Shown piece by piece: positions 9,401 to 16,623 of a stretch of 64,000 bases of DNA. The stretch's first letter is position 1. The number at the start of each line of letters is the position of its first letter. The position numbers and the translations under genes are program-made. Source of the stretch: DASQFI01 sp035633215 (lineage in GTDB: Bacteria; Acidobacteriota; Vicinamibacteria; Vicinamibacterales; SCN-69-37); assembly GCA_035633215.1 (NCBI GenBank), contig DASQFI010000039.1, positions 548,532-612,531 on the forward strand, in the 5' to 3' direction. The notes under the pieces were generated by a model. The model ran no database searches, was not told where the DNA came from, and was given only the letters and a program-made list of their open reading frames with translations.

Positions 9401-9567
9401 CGGTCGTCGGCGGTCTGCTCGTCTCACAGACGCTGACGCTCTTCATCACGCCCGTGTTCTATCTGTATATGGAAGCGCTCGGCGAGCGCCTGCGCGGACG
9501 GCGCGGGGCAATTTCGGTGAAGTTCGACCACGCCGGGGTCACGACGAACGGACGGCGGCGCGTGTGA
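6433..9567 (+). CDS. RND-family multidrug efflux permease (HAE-1/MdtB-MdtC-like)
   Basis: Proton-driven inner-membrane pump of 1044 residues, the usual length. Seen: N-terminal ISAPFIRRPVATTLI, two large periplasmic loops, twelve predicted membrane segments, and the proton-relay region with DDAIVMLENI in the first half and GLVKKNGIMMIDFA in the second. An eight-glycine run coded by GGC/GGG repeats near base 8240 lies in a periplasmic loop. Resemblance is to the MdtB/MdtC and acriflavine-resistance group, so substrates are probably amphiphilic drugs or bile-type compounds; this cannot be fixed from sequence. Confidence 0.93.
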   Translation: MNISAPFIRRPVATTLIQLAIVIFGILGYRSLPVSDLPTVDFPTLQVEANLPGANPETMAAAVATPLEKQFATISGIASISSSNTLGSTSITLQFDLDRDIDAAAQDVQGAISRTSRSLPPDMPAPPSLRKVNPADFPILFLALSSPTLPLSEINEYAEINVAQRISTLKGVAQVGIFGAQKYAVRIDVDPRQLATREMDFDQLASAVGRGSVNRPTGTLYGPDRTFAVKSDGQLNTAAGFKTLVVAYRNGRPVRLEEVARVYDGVENDKTASWYNESRTIYLAVQRQPGTNTVQIVDDIRAQLPQIQAQLPASLLLAVRSDRSQSIRESVHDIKFTLVLTVALVVMVIFLFLRNISATIIPSLALPASIIGTFAAMSQLGFSLDNMSLMALTLSVGFVVDDAIVMLENIVRHMEHGEDAMTAALKGSKEIAFTIVSMTVSLAAVFIPVLFMGGIVGRLLNEFAVTIGVAILVSGFVSLTLTPMLAARFLHPPRAASHGRMYMAIERVFLASRDAYAWALRQAMTHHAVTMGISALLLVATIYCFRIIPTGFIPSQDTGQLQGQTEMAQGIGFESLTAHQQEIIRIIREDPNVLSVTSTIGGGGGGGGNATGGRVSIELKPREERTLSADEVIDVLRPKLAVVPGVRVFLQNPPVINIGSRQARAQYQFTLQTGDTDDLYESAPKLEASLKAIPGIVDVSSDLQLTNPQVNVTLDRPRMAALGLTADQVEGALFGAFGSRQVAQIYAPNNAYQVIMRVAPEFQRDASALSMLYLRTPDGRQVPVSSVTRVDTGVGPLSINHTGQLPSVTLSFNLQPGTPLGDAVGRVEDAARTELPATIVTSFQGTAQAFQDSTRGLGVILIMAIFVIYVVLGILYESFIHPLTILSGLPSAGLGALATLLVFGVDLNLYAFVGIIMLVGLVKKNGIMMIDFAIEAQRQENKAPAEAMYEACLVRFRPIMMTTMAALVGTLPIALGWGAGAESRRPLGLAVVGGLLVSQTLTLFITPVFYLYMEALGERLRGRRGAISVKFDHAGVTTNGRRRV

Positions 9568-9588
9568 AGGGTACCTCGGAATTCAAAA

Positions 9589-9721
9589 GACGCACGTCGG
9601 TACGACGGGTACGGCGGGTCCGAGGAACGAACTGACGCTGGCCATCTTCTTTTTTTTCCGAAAGAAGATGACAAGAATCAGGTTCGTTGGACCCGTCGTA
9701 CCCGCCGTACCGACATGCGTC
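9589..9721. repeat. Imperfect 33-base inverted repeat with inner hairpin between convergent genes
   Basis: Arms at 9589-9621 and 9689-9721 are nearly complementary; the left reads GGTACGACGGGTACGGCGGG in its core and the right carries the same motif with two positions swapped. Between them an inner hairpin, CATCTTCTTT/AAAGAAGATG (9643-9670), has a T-rich loop. It fills the gap between the convergent RND permease and lon genes and could act as a two-way transcription barrier. It lacks a canonical U tract after the stem. Confidence 0.6.
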
Positions 9722-9732
9722 AGTTCAGGGTC

Positions 9733-12183
9733 TTAGGCCAATCCGAACCGCTGTCGCTGCTCCTCATGCCGCGGCGCGTCCGCGAGCCGCGGGGATTCCG
9801 TCAGCCGGACGACGGGCACGAGCGCGAGTTTCAGCACCTCGTCCATCTCGTCCACGTAGTGCACGATCAGCCCCTTCCGGTGTTCCGCCGGCAGGTCCTC
9901 GTTCACGTTCTTCTCGTTCTGCCTCGGCAGAATCACCTCGTGGATCCCGGCGCGACGGGCGGCAAGGACTTTCTCCTTGATGCCGCCGACCGGCAGCACG
10001 CGGCCCGAGAGCGTGATCTCGCCCGTCATTGCGACGTCGCTTCGGACCGGCCTGGCCGAGAGCGCCGAGGCCAGCGCCGTGACCATCGTCACGCCGGCTG
10101 ACGGGCCGTCCTTCGGGATCGCGCCCGCCGGCACGTGCATGTGGATCTCGGCGTCCTTGTAGAACGTCGGGTCGACGCCCCAGCGAGGGGCATGCGCGCG
10201 GAACCAGGAGAGCGCGATCCGCGCCGACTCCTTCATCACGTCGCCGAGCTGACCGGTGATCGTGAGCTGGCCGCCACCGGCCATTCGCGACGCTTCGACG
10301 AAGAGCACGTCGCCGCCCACCGGCGTCCAGGCGAGGCCCACGGCCACGCCGGGCTCCTTCGTGCGGTCCTTCATCTCCTCGTCGAGATGCCGCGGCGCGC
10401 CGAGCATCTCCTCGACGACGGCGCGCGTCACCTCGATGCGGCTGATCTGGCCCTCCGCCTGCCGACGGGCGATCTTGCGGCAGATGGCGCCGATTTCACG
10501 CTCGAGGTTGCGGACGCCCGCCTCGCGTGTGTACCCCCGGACGATCGCCGCGAGGGCCTCGTCGGTGAAGGTCACCTGCTCGGGACTCAGCCCGTGGTTC
10601 AGGATCTGCTTGGCCACCAGGTGGTCGCGCGCGATCCTGAGCTTCTCCTCCTCCGTGTAGCCCGGGAGCTCGAGGACCTCCATGCGATCGCGGAGCGGGC
10701 CCGGAATCGTGTCGAGCACGTTCGCGGTCGTGATGAACAGCACCTCGGACAGATCGAACTGCACGTCGAGATAGTGATCGCGGAACGAGTTGTTCTGCTC
10801 CGGATCGAGCACCTCGAGCAGCGCCGACGCGGGGTCGCCCCGGAAGTCCGCGCCGAGCTTGTCGATCTCGTCGAGGATGAACACCGGGTTGCGCGATTCG
10901 GCGCGGCGCAGGCCCTGGATAATCTGGCCTGGCAGCGCGCCGATGTACGTCCGCCGATGACCGCGGATCTCGGCCTCGTCGCGCATGCCGCCGAGCGACA
11001 CGCGGACGACCTTCCGGCCGAGCGACGACGCGATCGACTTGGCGAGCGAGGTCTTGCCGACGCCGGGCGGTCCGACGAAGCAGAGGATCGGGCCCTTCAC
11101 GTCTGGCTTCAACTTCCGCACCGCCAGGTACTCGACAATGCGGTCCTTGGCCCGCTCGAGGCCCGTGTGGTCCGCGTCGAGCACCGACTTGGTGCGCACG
11201 AGGTCGATGTGCTCGTCGGTCCGCTTCGACCACGGCAACGCGATCAGCCAGTCGATGTAGGTGCGCGCGACCGTGTACTCGGCGGCCGCCGCGGGCATCT
11301 TGGTGAGCCGATCGAGCTCGCGGAGCGCTTCTTTCTTGACCTCGTCCGGCATGCCGGCGGCTTCGATCTTCTCGCGCAGCTCGTCGGCTTCCTTGGCCTG
11401 ATCGTCGCCCTCGCCGAGCTCCTTCTGGATCGCCTTCATCTGCTCGCGCAGGAAGTACTCGCGCTGGTTCTTGCCGACCTCGGACTGCACCTGCGACTGG
11501 ATCTTCGATCCGAGCTCGAGGACTTCGAGCTCCTTCGTCAGGATGCGATTCAGCTGGTCCATCCGCGCGCGCAGGTCGATCGTCTCGAGCAGCTCCTGCT
11601 TGACCGCGGTGCCGATCGTGCTGATGCTCGAGGCGACGAAGTCGGCGAGCCGGCTCGGATCGCTGATGTTCGAGGCGAGCGCCGTCAGATCGTCGGAGAG
11701 CACCGGCGAGAGCTGCACGACCTGCTGGAAGTTCGTGCGGATGTTCCGCTGCAGCGCGTCGATTTCGAGCGCGTCGGCCGACCCGAGGACGTCGGGCACT
11801 TCCGACACCTGCGCCCGGACGTAGGGCTTGGCGACCGACACGCTCTCGAGCCGGATGCGCGTGAGTCCCTGGACGATCAGCCGGAGGCTGCCGTCGGGCA
11901 GTTTGAACATCTTGTGGATGTAGGTGAGCGTGCCGATCGGGTGGAGGTCGGCCTGGCCCGGCTCCTCCTGGCCCGGATCGCGCTGCGTGAACACACCAAT
12001 CAGCTTGCCGCCGGAGATCGCGTCGTCGATGAGCTTGACGGAGCTCTCGCGCGCCACCGCAAGCGGCATGAAGGAGTTGGGGAACAGCACGGTATCGCGC
12101 AGCGGCAGAACCGCTACGTCCGATGGGACCGTGAACGAGCGCTCGGCGGCGCCCGTCTGGACGCGCGTGGCTGGATCGCTCAT
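9733..12183 (-). CDS. lon: ATP-dependent Lon protease
   Basis: Cytoplasmic AAA+ serine protease that degrades damaged and regulatory proteins. 816 residues: LON substrate-binding domain (about 20-210), coiled-coil region, AAA+ module with Walker A GPPGVGKTSLAK near residue 360 and Walker B VFILDEIDKLG, then the protease domain with the catalytic Ser in KDGPSAGVTM and Lys in GGIKEKVLAA. An excellent AAGGAGG lies 5 bases before the ATG. Two strong hairpins sit in the leader. The gene downstream of a DksA-type regulator is transcribed the same way; a 209-base gap suggests its own promoter. Confidence 0.98.
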   Translation of the reverse strand: MSDPATRVQTGAAERSFTVPSDVAVLPLRDTVLFPNSFMPLAVARESSVKLIDDAISGGKLIGVFTQRDPGQEEPGQADLHPIGTLTYIHKMFKLPDGSLRLIVQGLTRIRLESVSVAKPYVRAQVSEVPDVLGSADALEIDALQRNIRTNFQQVVQLSPVLSDDLTALASNISDPSRLADFVASSISTIGTAVKQELLETIDLRARMDQLNRILTKELEVLELGSKIQSQVQSEVGKNQREYFLREQMKAIQKELGEGDDQAKEADELREKIEAAGMPDEVKKEALRELDRLTKMPAAAAEYTVARTYIDWLIALPWSKRTDEHIDLVRTKSVLDADHTGLERAKDRIVEYLAVRKLKPDVKGPILCFVGPPGVGKTSLAKSIASSLGRKVVRVSLGGMRDEAEIRGHRRTYIGALPGQIIQGLRRAESRNPVFILDEIDKLGADFRGDPASALLEVLDPEQNNSFRDHYLDVQFDLSEVLFITTANVLDTIPGPLRDRMEVLELPGYTEEEKLRIARDHLVAKQILNHGLSPEQVTFTDEALAAIVRGYTREAGVRNLEREIGAICRKIARRQAEGQISRIEVTRAVVEEMLGAPRHLDEEMKDRTKEPGVAVGLAWTPVGGDVLFVEASRMAGGGQLTITGQLGDVMKESARIALSWFRAHAPRWGVDPTFYKDAEIHMHVPAGAIPKDGPSAGVTMVTALASALSARPVRSDVAMTGEITLSGRVLPVGGIKEKVLAARRAGIHEVILPRQNEKNVNEDLPAEHRKGLIVHYVDEMDEVLKLALVPVVRLTESPRLADAPRHEEQRQRFGLA

Positions 12184-12201
12184 AGCACCCTCCTTCGAAC
12201 T

Positions 12202-12247
12202 GGCGGGATCCTTCCCGCCTCCTGCCCTTCGGCGCCTGTCGCCGAAG
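12202..12247 (-). promoter_or_regulatory. Two stem-loops in the lon leader
   Basis: Hairpin GGCGGGA/TCCCGCC with a 4-base loop (12202-12219) and hairpin CTTCGGCG/CGCCGAAG with a 5-base loop (12227-12247) lie just upstream of the lon Shine-Dalgarno sequence. They do not pair with that site. They resemble neither CIRCE nor an obvious ROSE thermosensor. A role in lon control or mRNA stability is possible but unproven. Confidence 0.4.
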
Positions 12248-12392
12248 TCCGTACCGCGATGCCGGCATCTGACTCCGTCACCGCGCGTTCGGCCTTCACT
12301 TATTTAGACGTGGCGGGGTTTTGCCCGGATACACCGCGCAGGCCCCGCCGCCGGCGGAGCCTGCACGATGTCAAAGTGGAGGACGCCGACGT

Positions 12393-12839
12393 TTAATTCA
12401 GATCGAGCAGGAAGCCGCCCGACCGGCGTTGCGTCTGCTGACGCTCGCGCTGTTCGGCGATCTCCCGTGCTTCCTCGCAGTCCTTGCAACGAACCGCGAA
12501 CGGCAGCGCCCGCAGGCGCCGCTCCGAGATCTCGTCGCCGCACTCGAAACAATAGCCGTAGGTGCCCTCGGCGTGGCGAGTCAGGGCTTCTTCAATCTTG
12601 TGTAGCGTCTCCGACTTCATCTGGATCAACGCAAACTCGATGTCGTCCTGGATGTCGGCTTCCGATGTTTCCGCCGCGTCCAGCACGCCCTGGCCATCGC
12701 CGGCCGCACCAACGGCCCGCACGTCGCGCATCTTCTCCTGCACTTCGCTGAGGATCTCGCGACGACGCTCCTCCAGGATGTGCTTCAGCTCGGCAAAGCG
12801 CTCCCGCGCCATGTCCGAATCCTTGATGCGTGCCTTCAT
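12393..12839 (-). CDS. dksA: DksA/TraR-family zinc-finger transcriptional regulator
   Basis: Protein of 148 residues that inserts a coiled coil into the RNA polymerase secondary channel, usually with ppGpp; the rel gene lies 1.5 kb away. Seen: an N-terminal helical region (about 10-95) and a four-cysteine finger CFEC-X17-CKDC near residues 104-128. GGGAG lies 8 bases before the ATG. The tip region has acidic residues (LDAAETSEAD), but the exact DXXDXA motif of Escherichia coli DksA is not seen, so it could belong to a related DksA-like group. Confidence 0.88.
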   Translation of the reverse strand: MKARIKDSDMARERFAELKHILEERRREILSEVQEKMRDVRAVGAAGDGQGVLDAAETSEADIQDDIEFALIQMKSETLHKIEEALTRHAEGTYGYCFECGDEISERRLRALPFAVRCKDCEEAREIAEQRERQQTQRRSGGFLLDLN

Positions 12840-12906
12840 GACCGTTCTCCCTTCTACCGCTTCTGCGACCGCTATGATTGCTATCCGCTAAGCAAGAAAG
12901 CTGCCA

Positions 12907-12935
12907 ATTCTATCTCAAATCAAAACCCTCGTAAA
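12907..12935 (-). promoter_or_regulatory. Sigma-70 type promoter for dksA
   Basis: On the minus strand a -35 TTTACG and a -10 TAGAAT are separated by exactly 17 bases, about 70 bases upstream of the dksA ATG. Four of six and five of six positions match the consensus. Confidence 0.6.
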
Positions 12936-12958
12936 GCCGCCCTCTGTGCGGCCGGTTT

Positions 12959-13091
12959 GAGGGCATGTGTCATTCTTTCACCACCGTACGCGACCGGAAC
13001 CTGTGAGGACGACCGTACTTAGGAATCGCCTGCCCAACTCCTTCGAATGGAGTTGGTTAAGCCACCTAATCCCAGGTTCACCGGCGCCCTC
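12959..13091 (+). other. Gene-free stretch with nested complementary helices (possible structured RNA)
   Basis: The 452 bases between dksA and rpmB contain no supported gene. Plus-strand helices nest neatly: GAGGGC (12959-12964) with GCCCTC (13086-13091), CCGG-AACCTG (12994-13003) with CAGGTT-CA-CCGG (13073-13084), TTAGG (13019-13023) with CCTAA (13065-13069), and a perfect 8-base-pair stem CCAACTCC/GGAGTTGG (13034-13056) capped by TTCGAAT. The cap mimics a tRNA T-loop, but no tRNA can be folded around it. It could be a small RNA or part of a long rpmB leader. Confidence 0.35.
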
Positions 13092-13216
13092 GTTCCTCTT
13101 TAGACGGCGGTCGGCCGGCGGAGGGTTCTGGGGCGCCAGACATCCGGGGAGTCGCCAGCCGACGTCGACTGCCCGCAAACGGACGCTAGCCACACCCAAG
13201 GTCCTTTACGCCCCAC

Positions 13217-13225
13217 TGGTATACT
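13217..13225 (+). promoter_or_regulatory. Extended -10 promoter for rpmB
   Basis: TG-G-TATACT is an extended -10 element about 65 bases upstream of the rpmB start. No convincing -35 is present 17 bases before it, as is common with extended -10 promoters. The same TGnTATACT pattern precedes the deoxynucleoside kinase gene. Confidence 0.5.
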
Positions 13226-13291
13226 TGGATGTTTTTGGGGCCGCGTTTGACGCGCACATGTGCGCACCTACGCGCACCTAGAGGAATCCGC

Positions 13292-13483
13292 ATGGCCAAA
13301 CACTGTGAAATCTGTGGCAAAACGCCCGCCGTGGGCCGCACGCACAGTCACGCCCACAACGTCCGCGCCCGCCGGTTCGAGCCCAACCTCCAGCGCGTCC
13401 GCGCGATCGTCAACGGCGGCATCCGGCGCCTCCGCGTCTGCACCCGTTGCATCCGCTCGAACAAGGTCGTCAAGGCCGCCTGA
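13292..13483 (+). CDS. rpmB: 50S ribosomal protein L28
   Basis: Small basic large-subunit ribosomal protein, 63 residues. The start follows GAGGAA at 6 bases. The zinc-binding form is visible: CEICGK near the N-terminus and CTRCI near the C-terminus give four cysteines, as in C+ paralogues of L28. Core motif HSHAHNVRARRF is typical. Located alone with its own promoter, upstream of a RidA-family gene on the same strand. A C- paralogue elsewhere in the genome would be expected if zinc-dependent switching operates. Confidence 0.95.
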   Translation: MAKHCEICGKTPAVGRTHSHAHNVRARRFEPNLQRVRAIVNGGIRRLRVCTRCIRSNKVVKAA

Positions 13484-13508
13484 TCGTCGGCTCTCGTCCG
13501 GATCTCCC

Positions 13509-13889
13509 ATGCGCGAGCCGGTCTCCACACCAGACGCCCCGGCGGCCATCGGGCCGTACAGCCAGGCCATCCGGGCCGGAGGCTTTCTCTTCGTGTCTGG
13601 CCAGATTCCCCTCGATCCGGCCACCGGCACGCTGATTCAGGGCGACATCGCCGCGCAGACCCACCGCGTCCTGCGCAACCTCGGCGCCATCCTGGAAGCC
13701 GCCGGGACGTCATTCGACCACGTCACTAAGACAACTGTGTATCTTGCCGATATGTCGGAGTTCGCGGCGATGAACGAGGTCTATGCCTCGTACTTTCCGA
13801 GCCCCGCGCCTGCACGGGCGACGATTCAGGCGGCTCGGCTGCCTCGCGACGTGCGGGTGGAAATCGACTTGATCGCCTGTCTGAAGTGA
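13509..13889 (+). CDS. RidA-family reactive enamine/imine deaminase
   Basis: Trimeric cytosolic protein that hydrolyses reactive 2-aminoacrylate and related imines released by PLP enzymes. 126 residues, full family length. Seen: IGPYSQAI near the N-terminus, the GQIPLDP loop, NLGAILEAAG helix, and the C-terminal ARATIQAARLPRDVRVEID region with the active-site Arg and Glu expected of the RidA subgroup. Starts 25 bases after rpmB, probably cotranscribed. Followed by the GTACTTC repeat arrays. Confidence 0.93.
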   Translation: MREPVSTPDAPAAIGPYSQAIRAGGFLFVSGQIPLDPATGTLIQGDIAAQTHRVLRNLGAILEAAGTSFDHVTKTTVYLADMSEFAAMNEVYASYFPSPAPARATIQAARLPRDVRVEIDLIACLK

Positions 13890-13899
13890 TTCCGTCGCA

Positions 13900-14300
13900 G
13901 AAGTACTCGCACTATCGCTCAAGTACGGCGCTGCCGTTGAAGTACCGGCTGCTGACGCTGAAGTACGGCAGCTAGCGCTTCAGTACAAAACCCTTCCGTC
14001 CGTCCCGAGCCGAACGTTTGGCGCCGATGGGACGGCACTCGCGCCGCTCGCTCGGCACAGTGCCGGGCGCTGACTTGAGGGGTTTGTACTTCGATGCTCT
14101 TTGCCGGCCGGCCGTACTTCGGGTTCTTGACTCGAGTACTCCGGCGAGTTTTTGACAGCTGTACTTCTTGACGCTCTTGATCCTGTACTCGCGGTTCTTG
14201 ACTCCCGTACTTCTCAGCTCTTCATTCCAGTTACTTGTGCTCTTCTCGACCGTACTTCGTGGTCCTTCTCCAGCGTACTTCTGAACTCACGCCTGCGTAC
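13900..14300. repeat. Two divergent arrays of a GTACTTC-anchored repeat in a convergent gene gap
   Basis: A gene-free gap of 414 bases. GTAC cores occur at 13903, 13923, 13942, 13963 and 13983 (left array, written GAAGTAC on plus, period 19-21 bases). On the right they occur at 14086, 14114, 14136, 14161, 14185, 14207, 14252, 14275 and 14297, with a degenerate TTAC at 14231 (written GTACTTC, period 21-28, mostly 22-24). Right-hand units also share a loose GTTCTTGACTC. The arrays point outwards from a centre bounded by GTACAAAACCC and GGGGTTTGTAC and containing the palindrome CGGCAC-A-GTGCCG (14053-14065). No protein-coding potential, promoter or terminator is obvious. Confidence 0.85.
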
Positions 14301-14303
14301 CGC

Positions 14304-16460
14304 TTAGCGACCAGATCGCTCCACCGCAAGCACACCCTCAATATTTTTGATCGATTTCATCACCTTCTCGAGATGTTTAACATCATTGATTTCCACTGTC
14401 ATTCGAATCGATCCTCGTTGATCGGCCCCGACGGTCGCTTCGACATCTCGAATGTTCGTATTGATTTTTGCGATTCGTGAACTCACGTCAGCGAGGATCC
14501 CGCGGCGATCTGCCACGCTGATACGGAGGTTGACCGTGTACGGCAATCCATCCACGCCTGTGTCCCATTCGACGTCGATGCGGCGATCGGGGTCGTAGAG
14601 CAGGTTGACGACGTTGGGGCACGTCGCCGAGTGCACGGAGACGCCCTTGCCGCGCGTGATGTAGCCGACGATGCGCTCGCCGCGGATCGGGTTGCAGCAG
14701 CGGGCGCGGAAGACCATCAGGTCCTCGACGCCGCGCACCTTGATCTTCGAGTCGCCGCCCGTGCCGAGCACGCGTTTGAACACGCTGGTGAGCGCGCCGT
14801 CCGGCGTTTTTTCGCGCAGCGTCTCCTGTCCCACGAGCCGCGCCAGGACCGTCCGCGCCATGATGCGGCCGTAGCCGATGGCCGCGAGCAGATCGTCCAC
14901 GCGCTGCGCGCCGTACTCGCCGGCGATCTTCGCCAGCGCCTCGTCGCCAACGAGCGTCTTGTCGACGGTGAAGCGCCGGGCCTCCTTGTCGAACAGACGG
15001 CGGCCGAGTTCGAGACTGCGGGCCTTTTCCTCGGCGTGGAGGAAGTGCCGGATCTTGTTGCGCGCGCGCGAGGTGCCGACGAAGTTCAGCCAGTCGCGGC
15101 TGGGCTTGTGGTCCGACTGCGTGAGGATCTCGACGATGTCGCCGTTGGCGAGCCGCGTGCGGAGCGGCACCATCCGGCCGTTCACGCGCGCGCCGACGCA
15201 GCGGTGCCCGATGTCCGTGTGGACGAAGTACGCGAAATCGACGGGTGTCGCGCCGCGCGGCAGCGACTTGACCTCGCCCTTCGGCGTGAAGATGTACACC
15301 TCTTCGGGGTAGAGCTCGATCCGCAGGTTCTGCATGAACTCACGCGGGTCGCGCACTTCCTGCTGCGACTCGAGCAGCTGGCGCAGCCAGTGAAAGTACT
15401 GCTCATCGCGCTCGGCGCCCACGCGCCCTTCCTTGTATTTCCAGTGCGCCGCGATGCCCTCCTCGGCGATCCGGTGCATCTCCTCGGTCCGGATCTGGAC
15501 TTCGAACGGCAGGCCGCGCTCGCCGACCACCGACGTGTGCAGCGACTGGTACCCATTGGGCCGCGGCATCGCGATGAAGTCCTTGAAGCGGCCGGCGACG
15601 GGCGACCAGATCTGGTGGATGATGCCGAGCACGCCGTAGCAGTCCTTCACGGTCTGCGTCACGACGCGAAGCGCGATGAAGTCGTACACCTCGTCGAGCG
15701 GAATCTTCTGCCGCTGGAGCTTCTGGTGGATCGACCAGAGGCGCTTGATGCGGCCGTCGAGCACGACCACCGGGATCTGCACCTCGTCGAGCTTGGCGAC
15801 CAGCCGCGTGCGCAGCTCGTCGATGAGCCCCTCGGTGGCGCGGCGCTTCGCTTCGACCTGCACGTGGAGTGCCTGATACGCGGCCGGCTCGATGTGCCGG
15901 AACGAGAGCTCCTCGAGCTCGTTCTTGAGCTTGCTCATGCCGAGCCGGTGCGCGATGGGCGAGTAGATGTCGCGCGTCTCCTGGGCGATCTGCGCGCGCC
16001 GTTCCTCGGGCAGATGATGCAGCGTGCGCATGTTGTGCAGCCGGTCGGCCAGCTTGACGAGGATGACGCGGATGTCGTCCACCATCGCCAGGAGCATCTT
16101 GCGGAAGCTTTCCGCCTGCCGCTCCTCGCTCGACGAGAACTGGAGCGCCGACAGCTTCGTGACGCCCTCGACGACGTGCGCGACCTGCTCGCCGAACAGC
16201 TCCCGGACCTTGTCGATCGTGTTCGGCGTGTCCTCCACGATGTCGTGCAGGAGGCCCGCCGCGATCGCCACGGGATCGAGGCGAAGGTCGGCCAGGATGT
16301 CGGCCACCTCGAGCGGATGCACGAGATACGGCTCGCCCGATCGGCGCACCTGGCCTTTGTGCTCGGAGGCGGAGAAGACGTACGCCCGCCTGAGCAGCTC
16401 GGTGTCGGCGTCCGGATTGGCCGCGCGCACCTTCTCGGTGAGGTCCTCGAACCGGATCAT
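14304..16460 (-). CDS. rel: Bifunctional (p)ppGpp synthetase/hydrolase, RelA/SpoT homologue
   Basis: Makes and degrades the alarmone (p)ppGpp, setting the stringent response. 718 residues: HD hydrolase domain with H72-D73 and E76-D77 (LLHDIVEDT); synthetase domain with RIKRLWSIHQK near 237-247 and RFKD at 291-294, the form found in bifunctional Rel/SpoT rather than the EXDD of monofunctional RelA; TGS domain (about 385-445); and a C-terminal ACT domain (about 645-718) ending in the VEINDVKHLEKV region. All catalytic signatures are intact. It reads towards the GTACTTC array. The upstream intergenic region is AT-rich (TATATACT) and shared with the divergent TPR gene. Confidence 0.97.
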   Translation of the reverse strand: MIRFEDLTEKVRAANPDADTELLRRAYVFSASEHKGQVRRSGEPYLVHPLEVADILADLRLDPVAIAAGLLHDIVEDTPNTIDKVRELFGEQVAHVVEGVTKLSALQFSSSEERQAESFRKMLLAMVDDIRVILVKLADRLHNMRTLHHLPEERRAQIAQETRDIYSPIAHRLGMSKLKNELEELSFRHIEPAAYQALHVQVEAKRRATEGLIDELRTRLVAKLDEVQIPVVVLDGRIKRLWSIHQKLQRQKIPLDEVYDFIALRVVTQTVKDCYGVLGIIHQIWSPVAGRFKDFIAMPRPNGYQSLHTSVVGERGLPFEVQIRTEEMHRIAEEGIAAHWKYKEGRVGAERDEQYFHWLRQLLESQQEVRDPREFMQNLRIELYPEEVYIFTPKGEVKSLPRGATPVDFAYFVHTDIGHRCVGARVNGRMVPLRTRLANGDIVEILTQSDHKPSRDWLNFVGTSRARNKIRHFLHAEEKARSLELGRRLFDKEARRFTVDKTLVGDEALAKIAGEYGAQRVDDLLAAIGYGRIMARTVLARLVGQETLREKTPDGALTSVFKRVLGTGGDSKIKVRGVEDLMVFRARCCNPIRGERIVGYITRGKGVSVHSATCPNVVNLLYDPDRRIDVEWDTGVDGLPYTVNLRISVADRRGILADVSSRIAKINTNIRDVEATVGADQRGSIRMTVEINDVKHLEKVMKSIKNIEGVLAVERSGR

Positions 16461-16623
16461 GTCCGCTGGTGTCTAATCAGAATGAGGGGTCGGACGCACC
16501 CGCCGGGACGCGTCCGCGACCACCCCGTTGATATATACTGACCCGGTTTTGGCGGCATAAAAAGGCTCTCCGGGAAGACGTCACGGACATCCAGGACGTC
16601 ATGGGGCCGATATCGAGGTGGTC

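Noticed and set aside
6433..9567. Complete tripartite efflux operon
   Set aside because: No TolC-like outer-membrane factor occurs before or after the pair, so only two components are claimed.
12349..12375. GC-rich hairpin GCAGGC...GCCTGC as an intrinsic terminator for dksA
   Set aside because: No U tract follows on the minus strand; may be only a stable hairpin.
10135..12396. 753-codon plus-strand open frame opposite lon
   Set aside because: Antisense shadow of lon in GC-rich DNA; Arg/Asp/Glu/Leu-biased with no domain, while the minus strand encodes an intact Lon.
13037..13053. T-arm-like sequence ACTCC-TTCGAAT-GGAGT suggesting a tRNA or tmRNA end
   Set aside because: The stem continues uninterrupted to 8 base pairs and no matching acceptor, D or anticodon arms can be placed upstream.
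13900..14300. CRISPR array
   Set aside because: The constant part is only about 7 bases, the spacing is 19-28 bases and orientation reverses at the centre; there are no cas genes.
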